This document shows positions 1 through 8,952 of a stretch of DNA of 64,000 nucleotides, piece after piece. The notes below the pieces were generated by a model. The model ran no database searches. It was not told the DNA's origin and was given only the letters and a program-made list of their open reading frames with translations. The DNA is from Buchananella felis (GTDB lineage: Bacteria; Actinomycetota; Actinomycetes; Actinomycetales; Actinomycetaceae). The stretch lies in NCBI RefSeq assembly GCF_041380015.1, contig NZ_CP159978.1; one strand, given 5' to 3'. Each line of letters begins with the position of its first letter. The stretch's first letter is position 1. The translations under genes were made by a program, and so were the position numbers.

Positions 1-19
1 CTCGGTTTGGGGTGGACGG

Positions 20-1102
20 CTAGTTGGAGGTGGACGGGCTGGGCTGGGCGTCCTGACCGGTGGGCTGCGCGCTGGGCGCCGGCGCGGGCGCAGAGGCGCC
101 CGGCTGGACCCCGGTGCTCGGGCTGAGCACGGAGGCGCCCAGCTCCGGCAGGGCCGGCAGCGCTCCGGCCAGGGGCAGTCCCTCGGTGGCGGAGGCCTCC
201 ACGCCGTAGGCGCCGTGCTTGCTCGACAGGGATGCGGCGAGCACGCGCGGGGTGAAGACGGTGGAGAAGTCGGTTCCCACCGCGTCCAGGGTGGAGACTG
301 CGTCGCCAGAGTTGCGCAGACGCGTGACCAGGGAGGCGTCGGTGGAGGCGTCGCCCAGCACCATCCCGCCCAGGCCGGCCTGGCCCAGCCCGCTGGCCAG
401 GGCCACCAGGTAGTTGGAGTGCAGCTTGAGCGACTCTGCGTCCGGGTTGCCCAGGGCGGCTGCCAGGTCCTCCTGCGAGCGCGGTCCCACCACCACGATG
501 GAGTGGGCGGCGCCGGTGGCCGCCTGGGGCAGGGAGACGAAGGGGGTCTCGGTGGCCTCGAGGAAGGCCGCCACGGTCACCGCGTTCTCGGTGGAGGAGG
601 TCAGCACCTGGGCCAGGGCCAGGGCGAAGATCTGCTCGGTGGTGGCCTCAGCGCCCACCTTGGGCTCGAGGTAGGCGCGCAGCTGTCCGGCGAAGGTGGT
701 GCGGTAGGTGTTGGTGGCCGGGTCGGTGAAGGAGGGGTTGACGTTGACCTGGGCCACCACCTCCGCGCCGGCCTCGCCCAGGATCGCCGTGGCCGCACTG
801 ACGTCGGCGCCGTCGGCGCCCGGCAGGGCCACCACGGCCACGCGCAGGCCGGTCAGCGCCCCGGTCACCACGTCCGCCTTGAGGGCGCTGGCCGCCTTGC
901 CGTAGCCGGCAATCTTGGCCTCCAGCTGACCGACCTGGGCCTTGTAGGAGTCGCGCGAGTTGCGTGCCTCGCTGAGCTGCCCGGTCAGGGTGTCCCCGAT
1001 CGGGCGCTGCAGGGGGCCGGCCCCCAGCACCACTCCGATGGCCAGGGCCAGGAACACGGCGACAAGCGAAACCACGTGGTAGCGGAAGTTCAACACGGTC
1101 AT
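20..1102 (-). CDS. mctB: MctB/SteB family membrane-anchored protein (copper transporter family)
   Basis: A 360-residue envelope protein. The start chosen is the ATG at 1102, which overlaps the steA stop in an ATGA junction and gives the family N-terminus MTVLNFRYHVVSLVAVFLAL; a longer frame upstream only reads through steA. Residues 5-30 form one hydrophobic segment that would anchor or export the protein. About residues 35-70 look helical or coiled, then comes a mixed alpha/beta domain, and the last 40 residues are a Pro/Ala/Ser-rich disordered tail. Mycobacterial Rv1698 (MctB) is implicated in copper export. The corynebacterial homologue (SteB) works with SteA in daughter-cell separation, and steA lies directly upstream here. 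A cell-envelope role beside SteA is therefore more likely than a simple pump. In mycobacteria pyrG follows; the window ends before that could be seen. Confidence 0.85.
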   Translation of the reverse strand: MTVLNFRYHVVSLVAVFLALAIGVVLGAGPLQRPIGDTLTGQLSEARNSRDSYKAQVGQLEAKIAGYGKAASALKADVVTGALTGLRVAVVALPGADGADVSAATAILGEAGAEVVAQVNVNPSFTDPATNTYRTTFAGQLRAYLEPKVGAEATTEQIFALALAQVLTSSTENAVTVAAFLEATETPFVSLPQAATGAAHSIVVVGPRSQEDLAAALGNPDAESLKLHSNYLVALASGLGQAGLGGMVLGDASTDASLVTRLRNSGDAVSTLDAVGTDFSTVFTPRVLAASLSSKHGAYGVEASATEGLPLAGALPALPELGASVLSPSTGVQPGASAPAPAPSAQPTGQDAQPSPSTSN

Positions 1103-2253
1103 GCCTCCAGGGGGAAGGTACCGGGGACAAGGCTGCTGGCCCCGAAGAAGTCGAATGTGGCCAGCCAGGCGCGGCCGGCCTCGGTGGTCAGCCACGCCGC
1201 GCCGAGCGCGGCGCCGGCCGCGAGAAGCAGCGCCAACAGCCACAGCACGGGGATCTCCCGCTTGGACAGGCTGCCGACCGCGCGGGCGCTGACCACCCGG
1301 TCCTGGCTGCGCAGCCGCGTGAGCATATTGGCCGCCATGGTGGCCTGGCCGCGATCCAGCACGTCCTCCAGCTCCATGCCGATGCCGGCGGTGACGATGA
1401 CGGGGGCGCCCGCCTCCACCGCTATCAAGATGGCCTGGTCTGCGGTGTCCAGGGAGGTGTCGAAGGTGGCGAAGTCCAGCCCCAGCTCGCCGTGGATGTT
1501 GGCGGCGTGGGTGTAGCCGGGCGCGTGGCTGGACAGGACGCGCTGCTTGGCCGCGCGCAGCACGGACTCATCGGTTCCCTGCAGGTCTCCCACCAGCACG
1601 TCGGGGCTCAGGCCGGCCTTTCGCACCGTCGGTGCGGCGTCGTCCACCGCGATAACCACCGGGGAGCGGTCGCGGCAGTATCCGCGCACGGCCTTCAGTT
1701 CCAGTTCGAGGTCGGCGCTGGGCACCGCGATCAGCACGGGGCGGCCGCGCAGCTTGTCGCGCAGCGTGGGCACGCCGTAGCCCTCCAGCAGCACCTCGCG
1801 TTCCCTGTCCAGGTGCTCGGCCAGGGAGGCGGCAAACGCGTCCAGCTGCAGGCTCAGGCCGTCCTGGGCGCGCGAGAGCGCCTCTTGCACGCTCTGCTCG
1901 GTCTGCACCACGCCCTCGGCGATGATGCGGCCGCGCCGGCGCACCTGGGCTCCCTCCAGTTCGATGTGCTGCCCGTCGCGCACCGCCACCAGGTCTGGTC
2001 CGAGCTGGTCGATCAGCGGGATGCCGGCCGCTACGAGGACGCTGGCTCCCTTGGTGGGGTAGCGCCCGGAGATAGTGGTGGAGGCGTTCAGCACGGCGCT
2101 CGGCTTGCGGCGCACCAGCGCCTCGGCCGTGGCCCGGTCCATGTCCAGGATGTCCACCGCCACCAGGTCGCCCTTCTCCACGCGGGAGAGCTGGGCGGCC
2201 TTCGGCTCCACCCGGACGGGGGCGGAGATTACGCTTCGCTCTTTTGGACTCAC
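1099..2253 (-). CDS. steA: SteA-like cell division/envelope protein
   Basis: A 384-residue protein starting with GTG at 2253, overlapping the recN stop in a GTGA junction. It matches the Rv1697/SteA family: an N-terminal beta-rich domain (to about residue 160), a central thiamine pyrophosphokinase-like fold (for example RPVLIAVPSADLELELKAVR, then DVLVGDLQGTDESVL), and near the C-terminus one hydrophobic segment (VLWLLALLLAAGAALGAAWL) that would fix it in the membrane. In Corynebacterium the family promotes daughter-cell separation together with SteB, which is encoded immediately downstream with a 4-base overlap. The enzymatic activity of the TPK-like domain is not established. The product name is well supported by sequence and neighbourhood; the exact function here is inferred. 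Confidence 0.85.
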   Translation of the reverse strand: MSPKERSVISAPVRVEPKAAQLSRVEKGDLVAVDILDMDRATAEALVRRKPSAVLNASTTISGRYPTKGASVLVAAGIPLIDQLGPDLVAVRDGQHIELEGAQVRRRGRIIAEGVVQTEQSVQEALSRAQDGLSLQLDAFAASLAEHLDREREVLLEGYGVPTLRDKLRGRPVLIAVPSADLELELKAVRGYCRDRSPVVIAVDDAAPTVRKAGLSPDVLVGDLQGTDESVLRAAKQRVLSSHAPGYTHAANIHGELGLDFATFDTSLDTADQAILIAVEAGAPVIVTAGIGMELEDVLDRGQATMAANMLTRLRSQDRVVSARAVGSLSKREIPVLWLLALLLAAGAALGAAWLTTEAGRAWLATFDFFGASSLVPGTFPLEA

Positions 2254-3950
2254 GTCTCCGATAGTCTCACGCGGGCGGCCTGGAGCAGCTCTTCGCCATG
2301 CCGTAGGGCCGTAGGAGCGTCGTCATGCCCGGAGAGCATGCGGGCGATCTCTGCGGCGCGCTCGGACGGGGCCAGCTGGCGCACCCGCGTGGTGGCGCCG
2401 TTCTTCACCACCGTCAGGTGGGTGTCCGCGAACGCGGCGACCTGCGCCAGGTGCGTGACCACGATGACCTGTTGGGTGCGGGCCAGCAGGGCCAGGCGCG
2501 CCCCGATCTCCGTGGCGGCGCGCCCGCCCACGCCTGCGTCCACCTCGTCGAACACGAGCGTGCGCCGCTCCTGGTCGGCGCGGGCAAGGACCAGCTCGAT
2601 GGCCAGCATGATGCGGGAGAGCTCTCCGCCGCTGGCGCCGCTGCCCAGCGGCACCGGGGCCAGGCCCGCGTCCGCCTGCCACCACATCGTCACCTCGTCG
2701 CGCCCGTGCGCGCGCACCTCGGCCGGGCCCACCTCCACGCGCAGGGCCGCGCCGGCCAGCGCCAGTTGCGCCAGTTCCGCGCCCACGGCGTGGCTGAGTT
2801 CGGCCGCGAGTTTCCGCCGCGCGGCAGTGACGTCCGCCCCGATCTGCGCCAGTTTGTCCGACGCCGCCGCCAGCGCCGTCTCCAGACTGGCCGTGCGGTC
2901 GTCCGGCCCGTCCAGGAGGTCCAGCCGCTCGCGGGCCTGGTCCGCCCACTCCAGCAGTTCCCCGGTGGAGGCGGCGCGCCCCCGCAGCAGGGCGTTCAGG
3001 GCGGCCCGGCGTTCGTGGACCGCCTCCAGCCTGGCCGGGTCGGCCTCCAGGGCGTCCAGGTAGGCGGACAGTTCGGCGGCGACGTCGGCCACCACCGCCT
3101 GGGCGCCGGCCAGTTCCTCCGCCCACGGACGCGGCGTGGGGTCGAAGCGTTCCAGCTCGCCAAGGGCGCGGGCGGCGTCGGCCAGCAGGCTGCTGGCACC
3201 GGCCGCCCCCGGTTCGTAGGACTCGGCGCTGAGCAGGCCCAGGCAGCGGGCGGTCACGACGCGCAGGTCCTCCACGTTCGTCAGCCGCTCGGCCTCGGCC
3301 CGCAGCTCGTCCTCCTCGCCCGCGCTCGGTTCGACGGCGTCGATCTGCTCCAGGGTGGAGCGCAGGTAGGCCACCTCGGCCTCCCGCTGCGCGGCGGTGG
3401 CCCGCCACTCCTCCAGCTCGTCGCGGGCGGCGCGCCACTGGTCAAACGCGGCGGCGTGGCTCTCCAGCAGCGCGGCGTGCTTGGCCCCGCCCAGCGCGTC
3501 CAGCAGCGCCCGCTGCCGGGCCGGGCGCCGCAGGGAGATCTGGTCGCTCTGGCCGTGCACCGCCACCAGCGGGGTGACCGCCTCCGTGAGGGAGGCGCGC
3601 GGCACCGTGCGTCCGCCCAGGTGGCAGCGCGAGCGGCCCTCCACGGGCTGGGTGCGGCTGACCAGCAGCGCGCCCTCATCCAGCGTGCCGCCGGCCTCCT
3701 CGACCGCCTCAGCCACGGCGCGCCCCAGGGCGCCGCCGGGCAGCGTGAAGGTGGCCTCCACGCGGGCCTGGCTCTGCCCGCGACGCACCAGGCCCGGATC
3801 CGCCGGCGCGCCCGTGGCCAGCGCCAGCGATCCGAGCAGCATGGACTTTCCGGCGCCCGTCTCGCCAGTGATCACACTCAGGCCGGCGCCGGGGCGCACC
3901 TCGGCCTCCTCGATCACGCCCACGCCGAATATGCGCAGTTCTTCCAGCAA
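2250..3950 (-). CDS. recN: DNA repair protein RecN
   Basis: SMC-like ATPase of double-strand break repair, acting on DNA in the cytoplasm. The start chosen is TTG at 3950, giving LLEELRIFGVGVIEEAEV. It has an AAAGGAG ribosome site five bases upstream and sits 11 bases after nadK, whereas the longer open frame would run through all of nadK. The product is 566 residues, normal for RecN. Walker A (GETGAGKS) lies near residue 30, a long coiled coil occupies the middle (about 150-360), the signature region GASGGELSRIMLAIELVLA follows, then Walker B (LVFDEVDAGVGG), and a QVIVVTHLAQVAAFAD switch motif near the end. It sits between nadK and steA as in mycobacteria. SOS-type control was not visible. 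Confidence 0.95.
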   Translation of the reverse strand: MLEELRIFGVGVIEEAEVRPGAGLSVITGETGAGKSMLLGSLALATGAPADPGLVRRGQSQARVEATFTLPGGALGRAVAEAVEEAGGTLDEGALLVSRTQPVEGRSRCHLGGRTVPRASLTEAVTPLVAVHGQSDQISLRRPARQRALLDALGGAKHAALLESHAAAFDQWRAARDELEEWRATAAQREAEVAYLRSTLEQIDAVEPSAGEEDELRAEAERLTNVEDLRVVTARCLGLLSAESYEPGAAGASSLLADAARALGELERFDPTPRPWAEELAGAQAVVADVAAELSAYLDALEADPARLEAVHERRAALNALLRGRAASTGELLEWADQARERLDLLDGPDDRTASLETALAAASDKLAQIGADVTAARRKLAAELSHAVGAELAQLALAGAALRVEVGPAEVRAHGRDEVTMWWQADAGLAPVPLGSGASGGELSRIMLAIELVLARADQERRTLVFDEVDAGVGGRAATEIGARLALLARTQQVIVVTHLAQVAAFADTHLTVVKNGATTRVRQLAPSERAAEIARMLSGHDDAPTALRHGEELLQAARVRLSET

Positions 3951-3961
3951 ATCTGGCTCCT

Positions 3962-4792
3962 TTACTTGGCGCTGCGCCAGCCGTGCACCGGCAGGTGGAA
4001 CTTCGCCACCAGTCGGCCAGAGAACGGCGTGTCGTTCAGGCGGGCCAGGCGCGCCGGCCGCTCCCCGCGCCGCACCGTGATGTGTGCGCCCTGCGGGGCC
4101 GGCACCCGGCGCCGCCCGTCGAACCAGAGCTCCGCGCCCGAAGCGGAGGACTGCGTCACCTCGATCTCCAGCACGGACGAGGGCCCCACCACCAGGGGGC
4201 GCGTGAAGAGGGCGTGGGCCGCGATCGGCACCAGCAGCATCGCCTCCACGTCCGGCCACACCACCGGCCCGCCGCCGCTGAAGGCGTAGGCGGTCGATCC
4301 GGTCGGGGTGGCCAGGACCAGCGAATCGCAGCCAAACGAGCTCATGGCGCGCCCGTCCACGCCGATCGTGACGTCCACCATCGAGCCCTTGAGCGTCTTT
4401 TCCAGCGCGGCCTCGTTGAGCGCCCAGCCCTCGTAGCGCTTGCCACCCGGGCAGGTGACGTCCGCGCTCAGAGTCATGCGCTCCTCCACGAAGTAGTCGC
4501 GCGCCACGATGCGCGCCACCACCTCCTCCACGCCCTCTGGTTCGGCCTCCGCCAGGAAGCCCACGTGGCCGGTGTTGATCCCGATCACGGGCACGTCCAG
4601 GTTGTGGCCCCGCTCCACGGCGGACAGAATCGTGCCATCGCCGCCCAGCACCACGATGATCTCCACGTCCGTGGTGGTGGCCTGATCCACCACCTCCACC
4701 GCGTGCTTGGCGAACTCCGCCCGCACCCGGTTGGCCGCCTCCCGCGAGGACGTGCGGGTCAGGTGGGACACCACCATCACCTTCCGGCTCAT
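3962..4792 (-). CDS. nadK: NAD kinase
   Basis: ATP- or polyphosphate-dependent NAD+ kinase that makes NADP+ in the cytosol. The start chosen is the ATG at 4792 (MSRKVMVVSH), preceded by GGGAGG; the open frame extends 48 codons further without family resemblance. At 276 residues it has the usual length. The hallmark motif GGDGT is present (VVLGGDGTILSAVERG), followed by GINTGHVGFLAE, LNEAALEK, and the Gly-rich TPTGSTAYAFSGGGP segment that shapes the active site. It lies between tlyA and recN, the order found in mycobacteria, and is probably cotranscribed with both. Confidence 0.96.
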   Translation of the reverse strand: MSRKVMVVSHLTRTSSREAANRVRAEFAKHAVEVVDQATTTDVEIIVVLGGDGTILSAVERGHNLDVPVIGINTGHVGFLAEAEPEGVEEVVARIVARDYFVEERMTLSADVTCPGGKRYEGWALNEAALEKTLKGSMVDVTIGVDGRAMSSFGCDSLVLATPTGSTAYAFSGGGPVVWPDVEAMLLVPIAAHALFTRPLVVGPSSVLEIEVTQSSASGAELWFDGRRRVPAPQGAHITVRRGERPARLARLNDTPFSGRLVAKFHLPVHGWRSAK

Positions 4793-4904
4793 GCCTGCCT
4801 CCCGACCAGTCGAGGTTTCCCGGCTCCGCGCTGCCGCCCCGTGGGGTGGGCGCCGCCGTCCCCGCAACGGTGCGGGCAGGTCGGCGCGCGAAAAGCCATC
4901 CCGT

Positions 4905-5741
4905 TCATGCTGCCCCGCCGGCGGGGCCGTTCGCAACCGCTGCCTCGATGGCGGCGCGCAGTTCTTGCCCCTCCAGGCCCTCGCCGCGCCGGTCGCTCTT
5001 GGTCATGGAGAGGAAGTACTCCACGTTGCCCGCCGGGCCCGGCAGCGGGCTGGCCTGCACGTCCAGCACGCGCAGCCCCTGCGTCAGTGCGCAGCGCGCC
5101 ACGCTCTCCACCGTCTCCACGTGCAGCGCCGGTTCGCGCACCACGCCACCGGCCCCCAGGCGCTCTCGCCCCACCTCGAACTGGGGCTTGACCATGAGCA
5201 GGAAGTCGGCGTGCGCGCCGGCGCACTTGACCAGCGGCTCCAGCAGCAGCGTCAGCGAAATGAAGGACAAGTCCCCCACCACCAGGTCCGGGGCAGGGGC
5301 CACCTGCTCGGGCTGGAGCGTGCGCACGTTGGTGCGATCCATCGCGGTGACCCGTTCGTCGCTGCGCAGCGCCCACGCCAGCTGGCCGTAGCCCACGTCC
5401 ACGGCCACCACGTGCGCGGCGCCCCGCCGCAGCAGCACCTCGGTGAACCCGCCGGTGGAGGCACCGGCGTCCAGGCAGCGTCGTCCCTCGATAAGTGGGG
5501 CGCGCTCCCCCAGCGCATCCAGGGCGCCGGCCAACTTCAGGGCGCCGCGAGAGACGTAGCCGTGGGACTCATCCTGAGCCACCACGATCGCCTGGGCGGG
5601 ATTGACCTGCCGCGCGGCCTTGGTCACCACCGCGCCGTCGAGCTTCACCAGCCCGGCGTCTATCAGCTCCGCCGCGTGGGTGCGCGAACGCGCCAACCCC
5701 CGCCGCACCAGCTCCGAGTCCAGTCGAATCAGCCGTGCCAT
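4905..5741 (-). CDS. tlyA: TlyA family rRNA 2'-O-methyltransferase
   Basis: A 278-residue protein with an N-terminal S4 RNA-binding domain (residues about 5-60, LIRLDSELVRRGLARSR...GLVKLDG) and an FtsJ/RrmJ-like SAM methyltransferase domain. The SAM motif is LDAGASTGGFTEVLLRRGA. The catalytic-type residues of the family occur in GDLSFISL and in MVKPQFE. Family members 2'-O-methylate cytidines in 16S and, for the longer type with this N-terminus, 23S rRNA, and thereby affect capreomycin susceptibility; whether both sites are used here is inference. GGAG precedes the ATG. A 112-base gap separates it from nadK. Confidence 0.93.
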   Translation of the reverse strand: MARLIRLDSELVRRGLARSRTHAAELIDAGLVKLDGAVVTKAARQVNPAQAIVVAQDESHGYVSRGALKLAGALDALGERAPLIEGRRCLDAGASTGGFTEVLLRRGAAHVVAVDVGYGQLAWALRSDERVTAMDRTNVRTLQPEQVAPAPDLVVGDLSFISLTLLLEPLVKCAGAHADFLLMVKPQFEVGRERLGAGGVVREPALHVETVESVARCALTQGLRVLDVQASPLPGPAGNVEYFLSMTKSDRRGEGLEGQELRAAIEAAVANGPAGGAA

Positions 5742-5772
5742 CGCTCCAGTTCCTTGCCGTTGCCGGGCCGGC

Positions 5773-6816
5773 TCAGGCCACGGTGAAGGCCGGCACGCTC
5801 ACCATTACGCCCTGGTCGGCCGCAGCCCAGGCCGCCGCCACGACGGCCCGGTAGTGGTCGATGCCCACCACGGCGCCCTCAGCGAGCGGGACCTCGCCCA
5901 CGTAGAGCGTGCCGTCGGCGTCGAAGCGCGCCGTGGACTGGCGGCAGGTGGCGCTCGCGCCATCCACCGCTACCTCCGGGTGCGGCTCGCTCAGGCCGCG
6001 CAGGTCCTTGGCCAGGAACGAGGGGCGCTCGGCGGGCGCGGCCAGGGCCACCGCCCGGGCGTCCGAAACGCCGGTGAGCACGTGCAGGGAGGGGACCTGG
6101 GCCGCCACCGCGCAGGCCACGTCCGTGTTGAGCCGGTCACCCACGCCCAGCGCGCTGCCGCCCCCCGCGCGCGCAAGGGCGCGATGGAAGATGCCCGCCA
6201 GGGGCTTGCCGGCCGGGGTCGCCTTCACACCGGCGGCGTGCTCCACGCAGGCCACCAGGGAGCCGTTACCGATCGCCATGCCGCGCTCGGTGGGCAGCGT
6301 GGAGTCCAGGTTGGAGGCGTAGAAACGCGCCCCCCGCGAGATGCACAGCACCGCCTCGCTCATCGCGGCCCACGTGATGTTGCGGTCCAGGCCCTGCACC
6401 ACCGCGGTCGGGGCGTCGTCGGCCGAGGAAACCACGGTAAAGCCCGCGTCCTCCACCGCCTGCACCAGCGCCTGCGTGCCCAGCACGAAGACGGTGGCGC
6501 CGGCCTCCAGCTCTGCGCGCATGACCTCCGCGACGTCCTGCGCGGCCGTCATCACCTGCTGCGCGGTGGTCTGGATGCCCAGCTCGGTGAGGTGGGCCGC
6601 CACGTCTGCGGGCAGGCGGGAGGCGTTGTTCGTGACGAACATGGAGGCCATGCCGGCCGCCCGCGCGGCGTTGATGCCCTCTGCGGCGAAGTCGATCGGC
6701 AGCTTGCCGGCGTAGCAGACCCCGTCCAGGTCCAGCAGCGCCACCTGGTAGGCCTCGCTCAGCGGCACCTGGCAGCCCAGCAGCACGCCGGGGCGGTACT
6801 CCGGCGCGCCGCTCAC
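5773..6816 (-). CDS. HAD-IIA family sugar/glycerol phosphatase (Rv1692-like)
   Basis: A 347-residue haloacid-dehalogenase-type phosphatase of the NagD subclass. Motif I is DLDGVCY near residue 30 and motif II is FVTNNAS near 60. The C2 cap fills the middle. The motif III/IV region is GKPLAGIFHRAL followed by GVGDRLNTDVA. The position next to tlyA matches Rv1692 of Mycobacterium tuberculosis, reported as a glycerol-3-phosphate phosphatase that may recycle glycerophosphate from lipids; that substrate is inferred here only from synteny. It starts with GTG at 6816, inside the end of the upstream gene (GTGA overlap), with GGAGGAGAA as ribosome site. The C-terminal 60 residues are less typical of the family. 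Confidence 0.85.
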   Translation of the reverse strand: MSGAPEYRPGVLLGCQVPLSEAYQVALLDLDGVCYAGKLPIDFAAEGINAARAAGMASMFVTNNASRLPADVAAHLTELGIQTTAQQVMTAAQDVAEVMRAELEAGATVFVLGTQALVQAVEDAGFTVVSSADDAPTAVVQGLDRNITWAAMSEAVLCISRGARFYASNLDSTLPTERGMAIGNGSLVACVEHAAGVKATPAGKPLAGIFHRALARAGGGSALGVGDRLNTDVACAVAAQVPSLHVLTGVSDARAVALAAPAERPSFLAKDLRGLSEPHPEVAVDGASATCRQSTARFDADGTLYVGEVPLAEGAVVGIDHYRAVVAAAWAAADQGVMVSVPAFTVA

Positions 6817-8855
6817 TTCTCCTCCTCGGACTCCAGGGCCCCGACGTCGAACAGGTCCTCCTGTTCGCCCGCCTCGGTGCCCGCAGGTGCCTTGCCGGCC
6901 CGGGCTTCCTTCGTTGCCTCCTCGGCGAGCTGGTCCGCCTCGGCGGCGGCCTCGGCCTCGACCTCGGCCAGCAGCTCGTCCACCTCGGCCTCCACGTCGT
7001 AGTTCTGTGCCTGGGCCAGCAGCGCGGCATCGTCGGCGTCGGCCGGCTCGCCGCCCGCCTCTGCCGCCAACTCGCTCACGAGCTCCTGCGCCGCTGCGGC
7101 CAGCTCCGCGTCCCCACCATCCAGCTCATCGGCACCATCCAGCTCATCGGCACCATCCAGCTCATCGGCACCATCCAGCTCATCGGCACCGTCCAGCTCG
7201 GCACCGTCGAGCTCCGCGCCGGTCTCCTCGCCGTCGGCGGCGGCGGCGTCAGCTTCGTCTGCCTCATCCTGCGCCGCAGCGGACTCGTCGAAGTCCTCCT
7301 CGGCGTCGTAGACCTCGACGTCCTCTTCCTCGAGCTCGTGCAGGTTGTACTGCTCCACCAGCACGTCGGCCTCGTCGTCCCGGCCGAGGTCGCGCAGCCG
7401 GTCGGCGCGCACGGACTGCAGGCGCAGCATGGTCTCCTCGTCCAGCTGCAGACCCTCCAGGGCCTGCTCCACCACCAGCAGGGCGGCGTCGAACTGGCCC
7501 AGGTCGGCGCGCACGCCGGAGGCCACCATGGCCAGCTCGGCGCGTTCGATGACGTCCATCGAGTAGCGCTCGGCGCCCGCGATGATCTCCAGTGCCTTCT
7601 CGGGGCGGCCCAGGGCGCGCTCGGAGTCGGCCTCGATGGCGATGTGGACGTGGCGGCCCGAGAGGCGGCGCAGCGCGCGCACCTCCCGCAGCGTGTCGCT
7701 GAAGCGGCCCGAGGCGTAGGCGGCCAGCGCGGCGGCCTCCCGCACCACGTCCACCCGGCCCGCGTTGCGCACGGCGGCCTCCGCGTGGGCCCAGGCCAGC
7801 TCCGGGTCGGTGGCCAGGTGGCGCTGCACCATCACCAGGTGCTTGGCGACCACCTCGGCGCTGCGCTCGGACAGCGTGCGCAGGCGCATGCGGGTGGGGC
7901 GGTCCAGCAGCTTGTCGGTGACGTCGGCCGGGAACTCCGGGCCGGAGTAGAGGCCCTGGGCCGGCGCCTGGCGCTGGGAGTCCTGGCCCCGCTGGTCGGC
8001 GTCCATGCCGCCCTCGCGCTGGGAGCGCTCCGCCTGGCGGGCGGCGAACTTGTCGCGCTCGGTGCGCACCTCACGCGCGCCACCGTCGAAGTCGCGTCCC
8101 CGCTCCTCGCGGTCGAATGGACGACGCTCCTCCCGCCTGTCGAAATCGCGGCGCCCGCCCTCGCGGCGCTCGCCGTCGCGGCGCTCGCCGTCGCGGCCCC
8201 AACCCTGGCGCGGCCCGCGCCCACCATCGCGGTCAAAGGAACGACGCTCACCGTCGCGGCGGTCAAAGCCGCGCCCACCCCGGTCGAAGTCACGGCGCTC
8301 ACCATCGCGGCCCCAGCCCTGGCGCGGCCCGCGCCCACCATCGCGGTCAAAGGAACGACGCTCGCCATCCCGGCGCTCAAAGCCGCGCCCGCCCCGGTCG
8401 AAGTCACGCCGCTCACCGTCGCGGCCCCAGCCGCGCTCGGAGCGATCGAAGGAACGTCGGCCACCATCGCGGTCAAAGGAACGACGCTCGCCATCCCGGC
8501 GCTCAAAGCCGCGCCCACCCCGGTCGAAGTCACGGCGCTCACCGTCGCGGCCCCAGCCCTGGCGCGGGCCACGCCCACCCTCGGAACGGTCAAAGGAGCG
8601 GCGCTCGCCGCCACGGTCGAAGTCACGCCGCTCACCATCGCGGCCCCAGCCGCGCTCGGAGCGGTCAAAGGAACGTCGGCCACCATCGCGGTCAAAGGAA
8701 CGACGCTCGCCATCCCGGCGGTCAAAGCCGCGCCGCTCACCGCGCGGCGCGCCGCTCTCCGAGCGCTGCGGCCCGGAGGCCCGGTTGAAACGGCTGGAAC
8801 CAGCCTGCCAGGAGCGATCGCGCCCGCCGTTGTTCTTGTCTTGTCCGTGGCTCAT
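6813..8855 (-). CDS. Arg/Asp/Gly repeat protein with helical (TPR-like) core and acidic tail
   Basis: A 680-residue protein of three very different parts. Residues about 20-280 are low-complexity repeats rich in RRDGERR, SFDRDGGR and GWGRDGERRDFDR, resembling RGG-type RNA-binding tails. Residues about 300-510 form a helical domain that looks like tetratricopeptide repeats and corresponds to the mycobacterial Rv1691 protein beside the same phosphatase gene. Residues about 515-680 are strongly acidic, with a tandem ADELDG hexapeptide repeat. Charge therefore goes from positive-rich and mixed at the N-terminus to highly negative at the C-terminus. No enzymatic motif is visible. A scaffold or RNA-associated role is a guess. 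It is the first gene of the operon running down to mctB. The repeats make length variation between strains likely. Confidence 0.8.
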   Translation of the reverse strand: MSHGQDKNNGGRDRSWQAGSSRFNRASGPQRSESGAPRGERRGFDRRDGERRSFDRDGGRRSFDRSERGWGRDGERRDFDRGGERRSFDRSEGGRGPRQGWGRDGERRDFDRGGRGFERRDGERRSFDRDGGRRSFDRSERGWGRDGERRDFDRGGRGFERRDGERRSFDRDGGRGPRQGWGRDGERRDFDRGGRGFDRRDGERRSFDRDGGRGPRQGWGRDGERRDGERREGGRRDFDRREERRPFDREERGRDFDGGAREVRTERDKFAARQAERSQREGGMDADQRGQDSQRQAPAQGLYSGPEFPADVTDKLLDRPTRMRLRTLSERSAEVVAKHLVMVQRHLATDPELAWAHAEAAVRNAGRVDVVREAAALAAYASGRFSDTLREVRALRRLSGRHVHIAIEADSERALGRPEKALEIIAGAERYSMDVIERAELAMVASGVRADLGQFDAALLVVEQALEGLQLDEETMLRLQSVRADRLRDLGRDDEADVLVEQYNLHELEEEDVEVYDAEEDFDESAAAQDEADEADAAAADGEETGAELDGAELDGADELDGADELDGADELDGADELDGGDAELAAAAQELVSELAAEAGGEPADADDAALLAQAQNYDVEAEVDELLAEVEAEAAAEADQLAEEATKEARAGKAPAGTEAGEQEDLFDVGALESEEEK
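7116..7187 (-). repeat. 18-bp coding tandem repeat, four exact copies
   Basis: The 18-base unit accatccagctcatcggc (plus strand) occurs four times in a row, and a shortened fifth unit follows at 7188-7202. It encodes the ADELDG hexapeptide of the acidic tail of the RD-repeat protein. Exact identity between copies points to recent slippage or unequal recombination. Confidence 0.9.
8175..8750 (-). repeat. Degenerate coding repeats for the Arg/Asp/Gly-rich region
   Basis: Near-identical blocks such as ggtcaaaggaacgacgctc recur about every 30-120 bases across this stretch. They encode the ERRSFDRDGG and WGRDGERRDFDRG modules. Blocks longer than 60 bases are nearly identical between the 8220-8340, 8340-8460, 8460-8580 and 8640-8730 neighbourhoods, which suggests expansion by unequal crossing over. 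Confidence 0.75.
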
Positions 8856-8952
8856 CGCCGCTCCTTACCTGGTCCCATCCTCTTCAGTTCTACCGCGCTC
8901 TACTCTATGCGAACCGGCCTGGGCGCGCCGACCTATTGGGAAGTGACGCGTG

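Noticed and set aside
215..4289. Long plus-strand open frames opposite mctB, steA, recN and nadK
   Set aside because: They are GC-rich shadow frames (His/Gly/Arg-rich) opposite well-identified genes.
8118..8137. Another copy of the 20-bp dispersed element (19 of 20 match)
   Set aside because: It lies within the Arg/Asp repeat coding region, whose own repeats (ggaacgacgctc) explain the similarity.
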